From contig MPNG01000005.1 of assembly GCA_002238905.1 (NCBI GenBank), positions 1 to 61,832 of the forward strand: 61,832 bases of DNA, read 5' to 3'. The first letter of the stretch is position 1. Every line of letters starts with the position of its first letter. Position numbers and translations under genes: made by a program. The stretch comes from Alphaproteobacteria bacterium bin98 (GTDB lineage Bacteria > Pseudomonadota > Alphaproteobacteria > Bin98). Positions 37,312 to 45,942 of this stretch are shown in pieces. Under the pieces are notes generated by a model. That model was not told where the DNA came from. It made no database searches and saw only the letters and a list, made by a program, of their open reading frames with translations.

Positions 37312-37887
37312 TTACAGTATAATGCAGCATGCTGTATTCTTGCTTTTTCTCTCAAATGCTGCATCTGCCAGTTCCACATATGTTTGACCGTTTTGCTTCT
37401 TCAAATGCTTCTTCGGGAACGCCATGCCTCTGCAAACGTCAGATTTCTTTTGCGACTGAAGCGCTCTCTCTATCTGACGTAATTCCTTGTCATTAGCGAA
37501 GGAAATCTGGGCGACTCCAGTAGGAAGAAGAGGAATAGATATTGAACTGCTATTTCCTTCTGAATTTTTTCCACTCAGATTTTTAGACTGCCTGATCTGG
37601 ACTTTCACATAGCGGTCAATTGGCTTTTTCGTCACAACATTTTCTTGAAACCACAAAAGTTCACTCTGACTGTTACACTTTTTAAGCTGTAATAGCATAG
37701 AATTGTATATAATGCTTCCATCTTGAAGCTCGATACACTCCTTACCCTTAATAGTTACAACCCTACCTGCAAGGACGCTCCCAAAATCTTCATTGATAAC
37801 GCAACATTGATTCCTTTCTTCTAGTACACACACACTCTTTGACGCGTAGAGATTAATCGATAATAACAACAGTAATAATTTGAACAT
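37312..37887 (-). CDS. CaaX-family exported protein ending CIIL
   Basis: The frame is open to 37941; the start at 37887 lies behind AAAGGATTTTTGCT: MFKLLLLLLSINLYASKSVC, about 191 residues. Conserved family segment: FGSVLAGRVVTIKGKECIEL, QDGSIIYNSMLLQLKKCNSQ, PIDRYVKVQIR. The C-terminus is RKSKNTACCIIL: a CaaX box (C-I-I-L, of the geranylgeranyl type) next to a second Cys and preceded by basic residues. In a eukaryotic cytosol this would be a prenylation site. Prenylation and membrane targeting are inference. Confidence 0.85.
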   Translation of the reverse strand: MFKLLLLLLSINLYASKSVCVLEERNQCCVINEDFGSVLAGRVVTIKGKECIELQDGSIIYNSMLLQLKKCNSQSELLWFQENVVTKKPIDRYVKVQIRQSKNLSGKNSEGNSSSISIPLLPTGVAQISFANDKELRQIERALQSQKKSDVCRGMAFPKKHLKKQNGQTYVELADAAFERKSKNTACCIIL

Positions 37888-38106
37888 AGCAAAAATCCTT
37901 TCTTTACTATTACATTTATCACAAGTGATCACAATTATCAAAAAAAAAGTATTTTAAAAATCATTTTGCAATAGATCAATAAAACGCTGTATTTATCCAT
38001 ACCCTATTCTTGGGATCATTCCGACTTGTTTCACACCCAGACATTTTTAATAATCTTTAGTGTTTTTAATAAAACAGCATGATATCATCATTACGTAGGA
38101 GATTTT

Positions 38107-38502
38107 ATGACATTGATTGCACTACTTTTTTTCTGTTCACAAGTATATGGAGGAGTTGAGCTGGAGCCCTACGCGCAATATACAAAACAAGCTGCTAAAT
38201 CTGAATTAAAACTCTTAGGAGACGCTAATCCTATGGCGCTTCGCAAGCGTCTGCTTACAGGTCCTACTGTAGCTAATCCTGACCATTCAAAATTTCAGCT
38301 TAATTTCACTATTTTAAGTCATGCTTTTTATTCCATAAAGGGAGACTCTCCATCAAAAAAGTCAGGACTCGATCTATTAAATCACAAGGCTCCGCACAGA
38401 TACCTTGTATTATCTGCCGAATCCTTAGTGTTATCCCACAAAGACAAGGCTTATTATGAGCATTGTGTCTGGCATCAAGCTTACCTTGTGCGGAATACCT
38501 GA
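38107..38502 (+). CDS. Small exported module protein
   Basis: The 131-residue product starts behind GTAGGAGATTTT with MTLIALLFFCSQVYGG, then VELEPYAQYTKQAAKSELKL. Module: FQLNFTILSHAFYSI, SGLDLLNHKAPHRYLVLSAE and YYEHCVWHQAY. It is the intact counterpart of the damaged gene 26278..26679. It is convergent with the minus-strand C gene. Confidence 0.82.
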   Translation: MTLIALLFFCSQVYGGVELEPYAQYTKQAAKSELKLLGDANPMALRKRLLTGPTVANPDHSKFQLNFTILSHAFYSIKGDSPSKKSGLDLLNHKAPHRYLVLSAESLVLSHKDKAYYEHCVWHQAYLVRNT

Positions 38503-38691
38503 GGTTACGGATTGCAATGTGGAGGAGGCTTGCGCAAGTATCGTGCTTATTGGGTGTGTAAATTCCATTAATTTACCGCAGTCTGTGATCTCAAAAGTTT
38601 CCCTCCCAAACATATTCAAAAACCCTTCTTTGAGTGATGAATATTGTTGTGGCGCCACCAGAGAAGCGTGCTCTAAATCCCGCAGACCCAT
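38500..38691 (-). pseudogene. D-type pre-module fragment
   Basis: The minus strand encodes FEITDCGKLMEFTHPISTIL, matching the NPxELMxxxxxIRxxL helix of D proteins, but no signal peptide or module follows. It overlaps the 3' end of the plus-strand gene by a few bases. Confidence 0.5.
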
Positions 38692-38771
38692 TCCTCACCT
38701 TTTCCCACTACCCTGGAGAGGCGTCTGTTTGCTTGCACAATATGTAGGTATCAGATCGATATCTTTTAAAT

Positions 38772-39428
38772 TTACCTTTCATCCTCTTTTGGCCGTAACA
38801 AACAATTTTTCATGAAGTAATTACGATAGAGATTAGGTTCTGCATAAGGGGGGAGCAGATCGATATTTGTTAAATTTACTCTATCCTTTTGTGGTATCAC
38901 TAACAAACAATTTTGCATGAAGTGATCATGAAAGGCATTGTATTCTTCATAATGTGAGTCTTTTAGACCATCGCAAAAGTACGCTACACTTAATACTAGG
39001 CGGCGCATCGCAGATGCATGAGCGATGCTAAAGTGCCGCGCATTATTGTAGTCTGCAATAGGTTTTGTTTCCACAAATTCATAAATTCGAGACAAAGCAG
39101 AAAAAGCTTTTAGAAATCTTTCTACAAACTTTATAGGAACTGGGCTTTGATGGCTGGCATTCATCAAACAAATCATTAGTGGTGATACAAAACTCTTGAG
39201 TTCAATATCTTCCACATACCTTACTGCCAATCCTTTCTTAGGCTTGTCTGGAAATACACTGATAATATTTTTTAGGTATGGCCGCATATCGTGCTGATCT
39301 TTTTCCCAAACTTTGTCTCTTTCTCTGACTTGTATGGTGATTGCGAGCATCTCATTAGGAAACTCATCCCACCATCTTTCTGCTCCATGAGCATGGAAGC
39401 ATATCAAAAATAATACTATTAATGCCAT
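38772..39428 (-). CDS. C-family exported protein
   Basis: The 218-residue product starts behind TGAGGATATTCTG with MALIVLFLICFHAHGA, mature ERWWDEFPNEMLAITIQV. DIELKSFVSPLMICLMNA precedes the module (VERFLKAFSALSRIYEFV, SAMRRLVLSVAYFCDG, YEEYNAFHDHFMQNC). The last 40 residues repeat the tail pattern: HFMQNCLL...INLTNIDLLPPYAEPNL and then YRNYFMKNCLL, a short internal duplication not seen in 31138..31719. Confidence 0.85.
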   Translation of the reverse strand: MALIVLFLICFHAHGAERWWDEFPNEMLAITIQVRERDKVWEKDQHDMRPYLKNIISVFPDKPKKGLAVRYVEDIELKSFVSPLMICLMNASHQSPVPIKFVERFLKAFSALSRIYEFVETKPIADYNNARHFSIAHASAMRRLVLSVAYFCDGLKDSHYEEYNAFHDHFMQNCLLVIPQKDRVNLTNIDLLPPYAEPNLYRNYFMKNCLLRPKEDER

Positions 39429-39754
39429 CAGAATATCCTCATTTATATAAAAATCATAACATGATTTTTTAAATTAGCATAAAAAAACACAAATGACTTA
39501 CTTTTTTTAAATTGTAAAAAAATCTATCATCACACAGCTCACTATAGGATACCTCAGCATGCACTTTTTGATTCAGACGTACTATGAATCTACAAACCGT
39601 ATCGTGCACTTTGGTTTTCATCAAGTCCATCATAAATTCATTCGGTGTAGTTGTGCATGTCTTGAGATGTTACTGCTGGGATGATTTACTACAAAAAGGC
39701 GCTCTCTCAAAGGTTGATTATCAAAGAGGCCCTCTCCCCCCTTTCCTTCAATGA
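39429..39754. other. Intergenic, no gene recognised
   Basis: C-gene upstream region, then AT-rich DNA without supported frames. Confidence 0.35.
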
Positions 39755-39933
39755 ACAGCAAATCGTTTTTTCTCTGAATCCAGAGGCACTTGAGCCAAAT
39801 CCCATTGAAACCTCTGTAATGCTAGATCAATACTTTGCATTCAATGAGTAGCATTAATCCAGTGTAAGTCATCAGATGCAGGATCAGACCCATAACCGTA
39901 TACACAAATTAAAAATAATAACACAAATGCCAT
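39755..39933 (-). pseudogene. Decayed copy of the 24077-type D gene
   Basis: The minus strand starts MAFVLLFLICVYGYGSDPAS, almost identical to the signal of 24077..24727, then DDLHWINATH with a stop, then pieces matching IDLALQRFQWDLAQVPL. Only the 5' quarter remains. Confidence 0.75.
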
Positions 39934-39984
39934 AATTATCTCTCTATCAAGTTATTAGAATATTTCATTATTGTTTTTTTTGCT

Positions 39985-40078
39985 GTTCAATAGGGTTGCT
40001 TCCAAAAAGCAGTATATGATTGCCCACCACCTTCTTTTGCTCTTAGACAGAAATGATGCAAAGATTCTCAATATTAAC
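39985..40078 (-). pseudogene. Isolated C-terminal module end
   Basis: Encodes ESLHHFCLRAKEGGGQSYTA then FWKQPY and a stop, corresponding to FQQFCLREKGQSDNAFSHW of 36446..37054. The start of that gene is missing. Confidence 0.6.
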
Positions 40079-40079
40079 T

Positions 40080-40667
40080 TCACCACTGGTTATAATTTAT
40101 AAGAAAAATGGAATAATTTGCATCAGATTCAACCCTCCATTCATTACAAAAACATCTGAGAGAGAATATAAGAAACTTATAAGCAAACATGTCTAGTTCA
40201 CCACTCGTAAACACACTGTCTCTAGAGACTCGAAGCCGTGCAAACACATCATTTCTAGATACTAAAGTCTTAGATTTGGTATTTAGCATCTGAAAAGCCC
40301 AAAAAAAGGTGGATACATTAAGAGGAGAATGACCCTCTTGGGCAGCCTTCATATGAGCCTGAGTCATTTGCTTCCTGCACTCAGCAGATATCATTGTGCA
40401 GGACTTAAGCTCAGGAAATGTCTTCAAGTAGAGGCCCTTAATCTTTGTGCGGATGCATTCTGCAAAAGTCTTTAATTCATCAACATTTGTTATCTTATTA
40501 TAATCAGTAGCATCTATATACAGCGCTAACTTGCTTCTACAAGGGTCAAAAGGTTTTTGAGCTTTCTTCCATTCTGAGTCATTTTTTTCTATCACCCTCT
40601 CACCCGAGGCATCGCTAGAAACTGCCTCATGAGTACAGAAACAAATTAAAAATAATATTAATACCAT
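40080..40667 (-). CDS. D-related exported module protein
   Basis: The start is placed at 40667 (MVLILFLICFCTHEAVSSDA) behind GTGAGGCTACTCTG; the frame is open to 40700. About 195 residues. TNVDELKTFAECIRTKIKGL is the pre-module helix; then PLNVSTFFWAFQMLN, AYKFLIFSLRCFCNEW and NYSIFLINY. The signal ends THEA, unlike the usual GA. Function unknown. Confidence 0.82.
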   Translation of the reverse strand: MVLILFLICFCTHEAVSSDASGERVIEKNDSEWKKAQKPFDPCRSKLALYIDATDYNKITNVDELKTFAECIRTKIKGLYLKTFPELKSCTMISAECRKQMTQAHMKAAQEGHSPLNVSTFFWAFQMLNTKSKTLVSRNDVFARLRVSRDSVFTSGELDMFAYKFLIFSLRCFCNEWRVESDANYSIFLINYNQW

Positions 40668-40742
40668 CAGAGTAGCCTCACAATCTATATAAATTATCAT
40701 TCATGTAAGCCATGATTGACACAAGTGATGTTTTTTATGCAG

Positions 40743-41546
40743 TCAGACCCACGTTGCACTCTCACTGCTCATAAGGCGCACCTTCTTCAAATTCGGCTTC
40801 TTTTTTAGGAACGTTAGAAACATTGGGACAAATCTACAATTCTTCCAATAAGTAAAGGTAATTCCTCTAGGAGCCATTGACTCTCCTATGACAAGCGGTT
40901 GTTTCCAACAAGAAGCAAATGATGCCCTGGCAGATGGTAAGGAGTCCGTGCAGTAAGAATATAAAGATTGTAGCAAGCAATTAAACGAATGTAGGTTTTT
41001 ATCTTCAAGTGTAGCTCTTTCTGAGGGAATGTTTATCTTATTTTCCAAATATTTTATGTTTTCTTCACACTCTGGATGAGCCTCTTTATTTTTCAACCAA
41101 TCTTGAAAAGTTCGCTCATCGCCCCTTTGACAGCACAAATCTTCCTCATAGTCTATTTCCAATTGACAAAAAGAAGCCAAATAGGTTTCTGGATTAAGCT
41201 TAAATATGCCATTTTTAGCCTTTTTGATAATTAACGATCGTCGAACAGCCTTCTGTGGCGAAATCTTAGAAAAATGAGGGTCACGCTCCTTACAGGCTTC
41301 TTCAAGCACATATTTGACTGATCTCACAAGACAAATTAATTTATCAACAGGCTCAGATCTAGCAAGTGGTGGCATATCTGTAAGAGCAAACCTTGATTGA
41401 CATAATTGCATAAAAGGAAGCAGTGTAGATATGTCGAGGACAAACGCCTTTTGATCTTTTTTCTCTCCATCCTCACTCGAATCAAAACAGTGCTCGACAG
41501 TAGCTCCATAAACGTGTAAACAGCTTATCAATAATAGTAATAGCAT
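40743..41546 (-). CDS. D-family exported protein
   Basis: The 267-residue product starts behind TAAGGATATATTT with MLLLLLISCLHVYGATVEHC. LVRSVKYVLEEACKERDPHF, then RSLIIKKAKNGIFKLNPETY, LASFCQLEIDYEEDL, one unit FQDWLKNKEAHPECEENIKY, ERATLEDKNLHSFNCLLQSL and ASFASCWKQPLVIGESMAPR. It is the closest relative of the seven-repeat protein 19174..20367 and shows the single-unit state. It lies downstream of the CaaX gene 41979..42611. Confidence 0.86.
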   Translation of the reverse strand: MLLLLLISCLHVYGATVEHCFDSSEDGEKKDQKAFVLDISTLLPFMQLCQSRFALTDMPPLARSEPVDKLICLVRSVKYVLEEACKERDPHFSKISPQKAVRRSLIIKKAKNGIFKLNPETYLASFCQLEIDYEEDLCCQRGDERTFQDWLKNKEAHPECEENIKYLENKINIPSERATLEDKNLHSFNCLLQSLYSYCTDSLPSARASFASCWKQPLVIGESMAPRGITFTYWKNCRFVPMFLTFLKKKPNLKKVRLMSSESATWV

Positions 41547-41978
41547 AAATATATCCTTATATATATCTTATATATTATTCAGAAAAAAAAATATATATTG
41601 AGTAATAACATCATAAATTTATTTTTGTGTTCGATTTTTTTTGCGAGATTGCTCATGTACCCAATTATTGCAGCCAATAAGAGCTAGATGATTGCCCTAC
41701 ACCTGATTTTGTTTCTCGTAGACAGAAATGATACAAAAACTCTAACAAGGAACGGAGTAAATGTAGGTGTTTGAGATTGCACATATTAAAAAAAACATTT
41801 CATATGTATCGCTATTTTCATAAAGTGATATGATTCATTCAAGCACAGAGCCCTAATCATATGAAAAAATCTGAATAAAAATAATGCAATATCACATATA
41901 AATTTCCTGTCTAACAAAATTTATAGTATCCTACCCTTCACTCCTTTAACGGCATATTACACAACACAGAGGCAATTT
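41547..41978. other. Intergenic with a module-end relic and the 41867 repeat
   Basis: At 41665-41745 the minus strand encodes LEFLYHFCLRETKSGVGQSS then SSYWLQ and a stop, another orphan module end of the 36446 type. At 41867-41947 lies the second copy of the repeat described at 19055..19135. Confidence 0.6.
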
Positions 41979-42611
41979 TTACAGTATAGTGCAGCAGCAT
42001 GCTGTGCTCTCTCTTCTCACCTCAAATGCTGTGCTCTCTCTGCTCACCTCAAATTTTGACGTACCCCTTTCTGCAAATGCGACCTTTTTGCGTACAACAT
42101 TATATCCAAATTTTTCAGTAACAAAAGTATACGGAAAGTCGTCTGAAGTCTCTCTTTTTTTTGATTTTATATATTCAGAAAAAACAGGCATATTTGCCTT
42201 TCTCTCAATCCAAACATGATCCTGTTGTCCAGAATAATTAGTATATGTTAAATAAAGAGATCCTATTGCATCTTCTGCAAATCTCAGCGTATGAGCATCA
42301 ACAGAATCGTGCAGAATCTCTATACCAACTGGCGGTTTCTTCTGAGCATCCAGCATATTTTTCACAGCATGCTCAAGATTTTTCTTACTCTGAGAGTTAT
42401 ACTTATGAAACAATAATAACAAGGAATTGCAGTTCAAGTCTCCATTTTCAAGCGCGATCGCTTCATCCTCATCACCCACACCCACAACCGTACCGCGAAG
42501 GATGCTCTGAAAGTAGTCTGCATTAACTGAATATTGAGTTGATGCTTCCTCATCCCACAAAAATTTTTCCGCATAAATATTAATTGATAATAATAGTAAT
42601 AATTTAAACAT
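41979..42611 (-). CDS. CaaX-family exported protein ending CTIL
   Basis: The start is at 42611 (MFKLLLLLSINIYAEKFLWD) behind AGAGAGTGTTGTTT; an in-frame TTG lies at 42620. About 210 residues. FQSILRGTVVGVGDEDEAIA, LLLLFHKYNSQSKKNLEHAV and DSVDAHTLRFAEDAI follow the family. Near the end a 27-base tandem duplication gives FEVSRESTA-FEVRRESTA, then CCCTIL: three cysteines with a C-T-I-L CaaX box. The LWD start links this branch to 22331 and 43825. Confidence 0.86.
   Translation of the reverse strand: MFKLLLLLSINIYAEKFLWDEEASTQYSVNADYFQSILRGTVVGVGDEDEAIALENGDLNCNSLLLLFHKYNSQSKKNLEHAVKNMLDAQKKPPVGIEILHDSVDAHTLRFAEDAIGSLYLTYTNYSGQQDHVWIERKANMPVFSEYIKSKKRETSDDFPYTFVTEKFGYNVVRKKVAFAERGTSKFEVSRESTAFEVRRESTACCCTIL
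42000..42053 (-). repeat. 27-bp tandem duplication next to the CaaX box
   Basis: TGCTGTGCTCTCTCTTCTC and TGCTGTGCTCTCTCTGCTC begin two 27-base units (42000-42026 and 42027-42053) that differ at one base. The duplication lengthens the linker without disturbing the C-terminal box. Confidence 0.9.
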
Positions 42612-42857
42612 AAACAACACTCTCTACCCATATGAATATCATATTAAAGACTGTTTTTATAGTTTTTCAAAATGTCTCCCTATGATTGCACACTTGTGTC
42701 AAAAGATTTTGTATTTTTTATAAAACTACATTCTTACATGGCATAAAAAAACATTGCTTCAAACACACCTTGATAGATTCCTGCTAATAGGAAAGATCAA
42801 CGTCATAATCGCAAATGAATACACATTTTTGATTAACTACTCATATTTGCAAAAATC

Positions 42858-43655
42858 TTAAAAATGCGCAGCTCTTAATCTTTCAGGCCAACTAGGAAAT
42901 TCAATTACTCCAGGAGCCATCGAGACTCCTATTACAAGCGGTTGTTGCCAACAAGAAGCATATGCTGCCTTCGCAGATATTGCTGGGTTTAACAAGCAAT
43001 CATACAAAGATTGTAACAAGAGGCGGAACGAATTTAGGCTTTTATCTTCGAGTGTAGCCCTTCCCTCCGGAATTATTGTTTGACGATCTAAATCTTCCTC
43101 ATAGTCTATTTCCAATTGACAAAAAGAAAGAAGGTAAGTTTCTGCATTAAGAGTAAATCTTCCATCTCTAGCACATTTGATAATTAACACTCTTCGATCA
43201 AGCATCTGCTTCTTCGAAAGTTTAGCAAAATGAGGATCACGTTCCTTGCAGGCTGCCGCAAGCACATCTTTTATTGGTTGCAGAAAATCAATTAATGCAT
43301 CAACCCGCACAGACCTAGCAGGCTTAGGATAGCTATCAGAAGTATCAGGGCGACAGAAACAGCATTGGATACAACTTAAAATGCTAGAAATGTTCCGAGA
43401 GTCAAATAATGCATGACCTTTCTTGTCTTGTTGCAGAAAATCAATTAATGCATCAACCCGCACAGACCTAGCAGGCAATGCATGACTGCTCCTATCTTGT
43501 CGAAGATCAGAGATTGACTGAAATTTTTCCATCAAAGGGATCAGTTCAAATGCGTGGTCAATAATGTTTTTTATATCCTCATGAGAATCAAAAAAGTGAA
43601 CATCAGTAGCTCCATAAACATTTAAACAGGTTATAAATAATAATATTAATGGCAT
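42858..43655 (-). CDS. D-family exported protein with internal duplication
   Basis: The start at 43655 lies behind GGAGGTGTGTT (MPLILLFITCLNVYGATDVH); the frame is open to 43709. About 265 residues. PARSVRVDALIDFLQ occurs twice because a 45-base stretch is perfectly duplicated. Between the copies lies a Cys-rich insert (ILSCIQCCFCRPD). Then the D body: VLAAACKERDPHFAKL, VLIIKCARDGRFTLNAETYL, LSFCQLEIDYEEDL, ATLEDKSLNSFRLLLQSLYD, AYASCWQQPLVIGVSMAPG. It lies downstream of 43825..44343. Confidence 0.85.
   Translation of the reverse strand: MPLILLFITCLNVYGATDVHFFDSHEDIKNIIDHAFELIPLMEKFQSISDLRQDRSSHALPARSVRVDALIDFLQQDKKGHALFDSRNISSILSCIQCCFCRPDTSDSYPKPARSVRVDALIDFLQPIKDVLAAACKERDPHFAKLSKKQMLDRRVLIIKCARDGRFTLNAETYLLSFCQLEIDYEEDLDRQTIIPEGRATLEDKSLNSFRLLLQSLYDCLLNPAISAKAAYASCWQQPLVIGVSMAPGVIEFPSWPERLRAAHF
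43278..43475 (-). repeat. Perfect 45-bp direct repeat within the D gene
   Basis: 43278-43322 and 43431-43475 are identical over 45 bases (both start TTGCAGAAAATCAATTAATG). The units start 153 bases apart, a multiple of three, so loss or gain of the segment keeps frame. Confidence 0.9.
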
Positions 43656-43824
43656 AACACACCTCCATATATTGAATATATTACTCAAAAAAACACAAAA
43701 ATAGATCATAGCATCATAAATATTTTTTTATTGTGTGTTGGATCGAAGGTGGCAGTTGAATGTTGAGTTATTCTATAAATTGCAGTCCAACACAAAATTC
43801 TTCCTCAGTACGTATACAAAAATT

Positions 43825-44343
43825 TCAATTCCTATACTCTTTCATAGTCTCCTCTTTGCTTTTCATCACCTCCTGTGCAGCTTCTGATTCAAGCTTGAAA
43901 CTATAGCGATTTTGAAGATTTGATGATGCAATATATAGAGAAAGAGAACAAAGTGCAGGAGGAAGATCCTTCTTAACTACACGGAAACCACTTTTAGTCC
44001 ACGAATAGTGTAACATAGAGAGGTTTCCGTCTTCATATTGCGCAAACAGTAAAAAAGTTAGATCAGGATTGGAATCAGCTTGTTTATGCTCATTCGCAAC
44101 CACCTCCTTTATAAACTTCCAAAGATTATTTTGGTTTTCGTCGTTGTAGCGCTTTAATACTTGCGTTATAGGATAGCCGGCCTTATGCATATTGCTCTCA
44201 AGCGCTGTTCGCATATCGTCATACCAAATTGTACACATTGCCCACATTTCTGTATCCCACAAGACTGCTTCTTTTCTATCCAAGCAGGTTTTTTCTGCTG
44301 CATAGAGATTAATCGATAATAATAAGAATAGTAATTTAAACAT
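43825..44343 (-). CDS. CaaX-family relative lacking the box
   Basis: The start at 44343 (MFKLLFLLLSINLYAAEKTC) lies behind GGAGAATATTTT; the frame is open to 44361. About 172 residues. VLWDTEMWAMCTIWYDDMRT, ITQVLKRYNDENQNNLWKFI, VVKKDLPPALCSLSLYIASS, NRYSFKLESEAAQEVMK. It ends KEETMKEYRN, without Cys. Paralogue of 22331..22906. The two form a branch of the family without a prenylation-type end. Confidence 0.82.
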   Translation of the reverse strand: MFKLLFLLLSINLYAAEKTCLDRKEAVLWDTEMWAMCTIWYDDMRTALESNMHKAGYPITQVLKRYNDENQNNLWKFIKEVVANEHKQADSNPDLTFLLFAQYEDGNLSMLHYSWTKSGFRVVKKDLPPALCSLSLYIASSNLQNRYSFKLESEAAQEVMKSKEETMKEYRN

Positions 44344-44400
44344 AAAATATTCTCCGATCACATTAGACTCTATAAAGCAAATAGGGGGTATACGATTCCT

Positions 44401-44655
44401 TTAAGGTTCTACCTTACCTGCGTTACTTTCTACAAGAAAAGGATCATATTTTTCATTACAAAAGAAAAATAATGCAAGAAAATCCCCTTCTGTGAAATAG
44501 TTTTTTGTTGACAAAGATTCTTCACAATTGAAAGGAGTGCTCTGAAAGGTAAGGTGCTGCATTAAGAGTCCCCCCCCCCGGATTCTATATAACTGTAGCA
44601 GCCCTTCTGTCAATAAATCAAACCACTCAATCTGAATCTGTATTTTGATATTCAA
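44401..44655 (-). pseudogene. Probable E-family N-terminal relic containing a G10 tract
   Basis: An 84-codon frame (TTG start, no ribosome binding site) reads WFDLLTEGLLQLYR, then a run of ten G on the minus strand (44570-44579), then STKNYFTEGDFLALFFFCNE. It resembles YFDQGLLQL and SKKYDLDAIRFFSLVVMMD of the E pseudogene at 13687. No signal peptide and no later E motifs. Confidence 0.4.
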
Positions 44656-44719
44656 AAGTTAATCTTGACAGTGAGCTATTATCTTCATGTGCTTCTGTTT
44701 TTGATATCACACGATGCGG

Positions 44720-45439
44720 CTACAACCAACAAGAAATGTATGCCTTCTTGGCAGCTATGTCTTGATTCATACAGAAATGGTATAAAGACTCTAACCAGAG
44801 ACGGAAGGAATTTATTTTTTTCTCAATCGTTTCACTTCCTAGCGGAATCTGGAGCACACATTGCAAATCTTCTGCATGATCAACATTCAATTGTACAAAA
44901 GAAAGAAAATAGGTTTCTATGTTAAGATCAACATTGCTCTTTTTAATATCTGGGAGCAAAAGATTTGCTCGTTCGCCCATATCTTGAGGCCACTGAACGC
45001 AAAGTGCTGTGCAGGATTCTCTACTCGAACGATAAAGTACACTATAGGCCTCCTCAAGTATATTTCTTATTGGTTGCATACAACCCATTAATTCATCCAT
45101 ATTAATATTTCGTAGACGAAAGCACAGTTGATCAGCATCACAATAAGCAAAAATGTTTATTTTTTTTATAAGATTATTTTTCCATACGTTAAGATTGCTT
45201 TGACCTTGCGCGCAAATATTTTTTTCTTCCCCGTCAGGATGCACCTGTAATAAGTCAAGAGCCCTTTGATTTCGTTCCCAAATATTTTTTTCTTCCCCGT
45301 CAGGGGGCACGTGTATGTATGCGGCCTTAGCTTTTTGCTTTTCTTTCCAGACACGCTCCTTTTTCCACAGTACGTCACAGTATTCAGCGCAAGTAGCTCC
45401 ATAAGCGTTAATGGTTAAAAAGAGTAACATTAATAGCAT
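44720..45439 (-). CDS. D-related exported module protein with 66-bp repeat
   Basis: The 239-residue product starts behind GAGGAGGTGTC with MLLMLLFLTINAYGATCAEY. Near residues 46-90 two 22-residue units begin with DGEEKNI (66 bases apart). NMDELMGCMQPIRNILEEAY is the pre-module helix; the module is VDLNIETYFLSFVQLNVDHA, LWLESLYHFCMNQD, KKAYISCWL, ending in the module itself. It lies downstream of the CaaX gene 45943..46491. Confidence 0.85.
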   Translation of the reverse strand: MLLMLLFLTINAYGATCAEYCDVLWKKERVWKEKQKAKAAYIHVPPDGEEKNIWERNQRALDLLQVHPDGEEKNICAQGQSNLNVWKNNLIKKINIFAYCDADQLCFRLRNINMDELMGCMQPIRNILEEAYSVLYRSSRESCTALCVQWPQDMGERANLLLPDIKKSNVDLNIETYFLSFVQLNVDHAEDLQCVLQIPLGSETIEKKINSFRLWLESLYHFCMNQDIAAKKAYISCWL

Positions 45440-45942
45440 GACACCTCCTCATAGAGTTAATATACATATAATATTACGCTCTAACCATATTGCTATGTTA
45501 TGTTTTTCTCAAAATTTCATACCATTCTATGTGTTTTGTCACAAAACGCAAGAAAATAAAAAATTTGTAGCTTCGGCTCTCTCTCCTTTGCAACAAAATG
45601 ATGGGTCAATACAATGATATTATCACTTCAATATTACAAGCAATTGATTAACAGTGATCCAATACATTCAAATAGAGGGTGCCAGTACACAAAATCACTA
45701 TCTTTTTAACGTCTGTATAGATGCAATCGCAAAGAAGAAGAGTGTAAATCGGCTCCAACATCTTTCTGAGTCATATCATCAGCCCTTATATAAATAATAT
45801 TGTGCCTCAGCTGCGACTGGAGCACTCATAATGCAGAAATAATATAAATAAGATAAGAGGAACTATACGATTTTGAGCTTCATGCACCTACTTCGATTCA
45901 TAATCAACAACTCTTTTATCACACTCTGAAGCTACCGGTTCC
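45440..45942. other. Intergenic with the 25.0-kb repeat
   Basis: 45640-45710 is the second copy of the repeat at 25040-25110. A short stretch TTGTGCCTCAGCTG near 45805 resembles the A-gene flanking repeat. No gene. Confidence 0.5.

Noticed and set aside
38456-38815. Plus-strand 119-codon frame after the gene 38107
   Set aside because: No start signal; it lies opposite a D-type relic and the 3' end of the C gene, which explain the open frame.
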